Of a DNA stretch of 64,000 nucleotides, positions 62,831 through 64,000 are shown piece by piece. The DNA is from Rossellomorea sp. y25 (GTDB lineage Bacteria; Bacillota; Bacilli; Bacillales; Bacillaceae_B). Below the pieces are notes generated by a model that searched no databases, was not told the DNA's origin, and saw nothing but the letters and a program-made list of their open reading frames with translations. How positions within the stretch are numbered: position 1 is the first letter of the stretch; every line of letters begins with the position of its first letter. Location of the stretch: NCBI RefSeq assembly GCF_038049935.1, contig NZ_CP145886.1, forward strand, positions 806,001 to 870,000, given 5' to 3'. The translations under genes were made by a program, and so were the position numbers.

Positions 62831-63084
62831 TGAGGTTTCGCGATTTACTTTGCTGATTCTAACTATCCCTGCGTGATTTCTCGTGATAGTATCTGTTCAA
62901 GAAGAAAGGACCGAAACTCCTGAAAATCAAAGGAATTTAAATTTTAACAATATTCAAAATTAACTATTTACATTCTTCTGAAAATTCGATAGTATTCAAT
63001 GTATACAAATACTAATTGTTTTATGAATTTTTGAATGCGCATTCAATATGAAGACTCGTCCTTGAAATAAGGTGGGAGGTAACC
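62831..63084 (+). other. Intergenic region upstream of the SnoaL-like gene
   Basis: No gene is seen. Between 62930 and 63060 the sequence becomes AT-rich and probably holds the promoter of the next gene. 'GAATGCGCATTC' at 63033-63044 is a perfect 12-base palindrome that could be a TetR-type operator half; this is only a suggestion. GGGAGGTAACC is the ribosome site. Confidence 0.35.
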
Positions 63085-64000
63085 ATGAGTAATTATCAAG
63101 AAGAGAAAAGAATTGTAAGACGTTACTTCGAAGAGCTCGAGAAATCTACACCAGAAGACGTACAAAGTGTTTTAAAGGAATATACTGGTGAAAATTATAG
63201 TTGGCAAGGAGTCTACCCCTTCCGTGAACAGGAGGGAGTTCAGGCAGTTGCGGAAACCTTTTGGGTCCCTTTATTAAGATCTCTAAAAAAACTGCAGCGT
63301 CGTCAGGACATTTTCATGGCTGGCACAAACGAAATAAGTGGTGAAACATGGGTCATGAGCATGGGGCATTTCATGGGCCTCTTTGATCAAGACTGGATGG
63401 GGATTCGACGAACAGGGAAAATGATCAACCTAAGATATGCAGAGTTCCATTGTGTAGAGGATGGTAAAATCACCAAAACGGGGTTATTCGTTGACCTGAT
63501 CGGATTCATGATCCAGGCAGGAGTGAACCCGCTGCCTCCTTCAACGGGTACATACTTTGTTTATCCAGGTCCAAGAAATCACGATGGTCTGCAATTTGAC
63601 GATGCTCCAGAAGAAGAAGGTGTGAAAACGCTGAATCTTGTCAATCAAATGGTCGATGATTTATCGGAATTGAATAAGAGTGGAGCTATGGGGTGTCCTC
63701 CGGAGGTCCTGGAACGTACTTGGTCGGAGGATATGATTTGGTATGGTCCTGGCGGGATCGGGGCGAGTTATACCATTCCGAGATATCAACAGCAGCACCA
63801 GCTTCCTTTTAGAAATGGTCTTAAGGATAAGGAATTCAATGGTCATGTGTGCCGGTTTGCTGAAGGACAGTTCGCGTGCTTCTTTGGATGGCCGAACCTT
63901 TCGAATACACCAATAGGTGGATTTCTGGGGCTGCCAGGCGGGAATGTTCGAGCTGACATGCAAGTGGTGGATGTGTATTACCGTCAAGGGGATAAGCTTT
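63085..64000 (+). CDS. SnoaL/NTF2-like protein (partial, runs off the window)
   Basis: The first 305 codons of a gene that continues past the end. Two NTF2/SnoaL-like halves are visible. The first (about 5-140) has 'YSWQGVYPFREQEGVQAVAE' and 'FHCVEDGKITKTGLFVDLIG', typical of polyketide-cyclase-like or ester-cyclase-like proteins. The second starts near residue 185 with 'GCPPEVLERTWSEDMIWYGP'. Such proteins are small cone-shaped folds used as cyclases, isomerases or binding proteins; the substrate cannot be told. ATG 63085 has GGGAGG five bases ahead. The frame is open throughout with no defect. Confidence 0.75.
   Translation, partial: MSNYQEEKRIVRRYFEELEKSTPEDVQSVLKEYTGENYSWQGVYPFREQEGVQAVAETFWVPLLRSLKKLQRRQDIFMAGTNEISGETWVMSMGHFMGLFDQDWMGIRRTGKMINLRYAEFHCVEDGKITKTGLFVDLIGFMIQAGVNPLPPSTGTYFVYPGPRNHDGLQFDDAPEEEGVKTLNLVNQMVDDLSELNKSGAMGCPPEVLERTWSEDMIWYGPGGIGASYTIPRYQQQHQLPFRNGLKDKEFNGHVCRFAEGQFACFFGWPNLSNTPIGGFLGLPGGNVRADMQVVDVYYRQGDKL

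Noticed and set aside
1..64000. CRISPR arrays, tRNA, rRNA and intact insertion sequences
   Set aside because: Scanned by eye for direct repeats with spacers, cloverleaf-like sequence and transposase motifs; none was found.

Overview
The window looks like the chromosome of an aerobic Gram-positive endospore-former of the Bacillaceae. The evidence is AGGAGG-type ribosome sites, low to medium G+C, a Vpr-like subtilase, a DUF3231 protein, an RpiR-controlled N-acyl-amino-acid module and a staphyloxanthin-type carotenoid cluster. Pigmented marine or soil relatives such as Rossellomorea would fit, but the genus is an inference. No rRNA, tRNA, CRISPR array, integrase or intact insertion sequence was seen.

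Layout. 1-4.3 kb: a PrpF-type isomerase followed by a tripartite tricarboxylate transporter (tctC-tctB-tctA), with a near-consensus CcpA site ahead of tctC. 4.3-8.4 kb: a border zone of small genes and remnants holding a NERD-domain protein, an EVE-like/HNH endonuclease, an XRE repressor and a MazG-like nucleotide pyrophosphohydrolase. 8.6-36.1 kb: the centre of interest, two consecutive same-strand operons of very large, AT-rich genes. Operon 1 (8633-22255) encodes a P-loop protein, an SspG/DptG-like protein, a 1747-aa PD-(D/E)XK plus HerA-like ATPase, a divergent DUF4007 protein and a 1418-aa ATPase. Operon 2 (22455-36103) repeats that order (P-loop protein, SspG-like, 1711-aa PD-(D/E)XK plus FtsK-like ATPase, DUF4007, 1142-aa ATPase) and adds a PAPS-reductase-like SspD. 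Operon 2 reads as a DNA phosphorothioation system, modification genes sspBCD fused to restriction genes sspFGH. Operon 1 is a full-length paralogue without sspD and with a different class of motor domain; it is the best candidate for an undescribed system. A convergent PLD-helicase-DUF3427 protein and an HEXXH metallopeptidase-like protein follow (36.2-40.4 kb).

40.4-45.1 kb: decayed remnants, then a phage-like replication cassette (DnaD-like initiator, helicase loader, DnaB helicase) with no other phage genes. 45.2-49.9 kb: an enolase-superfamily N-acylamino acid racemase/OSBS, an M20 amidohydrolase and an RpiR regulator, divergent from a YfcC-type carrier. 50-51 kb: a remnant of a second dnaB and several copies of a dispersed palindromic repeat. 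51.2-55.4 kb: an esterase and crtP-crtO-crtQ-like carotenoid genes. 55.4-58.4 kb: a membrane-protein gene interrupted at an A10 tract, DUF3231, an M14 carboxypeptidase remnant and more repeats. 58.7-62.8 kb: a 1353-aa secreted subtilase with cohesin-like and dockerin-like C-terminal modules. The window ends inside a SnoaL/NTF2-like gene.

How the parts work together. The 8.6-36 kb island probably protects DNA: SspBCD would place sulfur in the DNA backbone, using a cysteine desulfurase encoded elsewhere because none is in the window, and the FGH proteins would attack unmarked DNA. The flanking EVE-HNH, NERD, PLD-helicase and metallopeptidase genes make it a defence island. All family names come from reading motifs by eye; no database search was possible.
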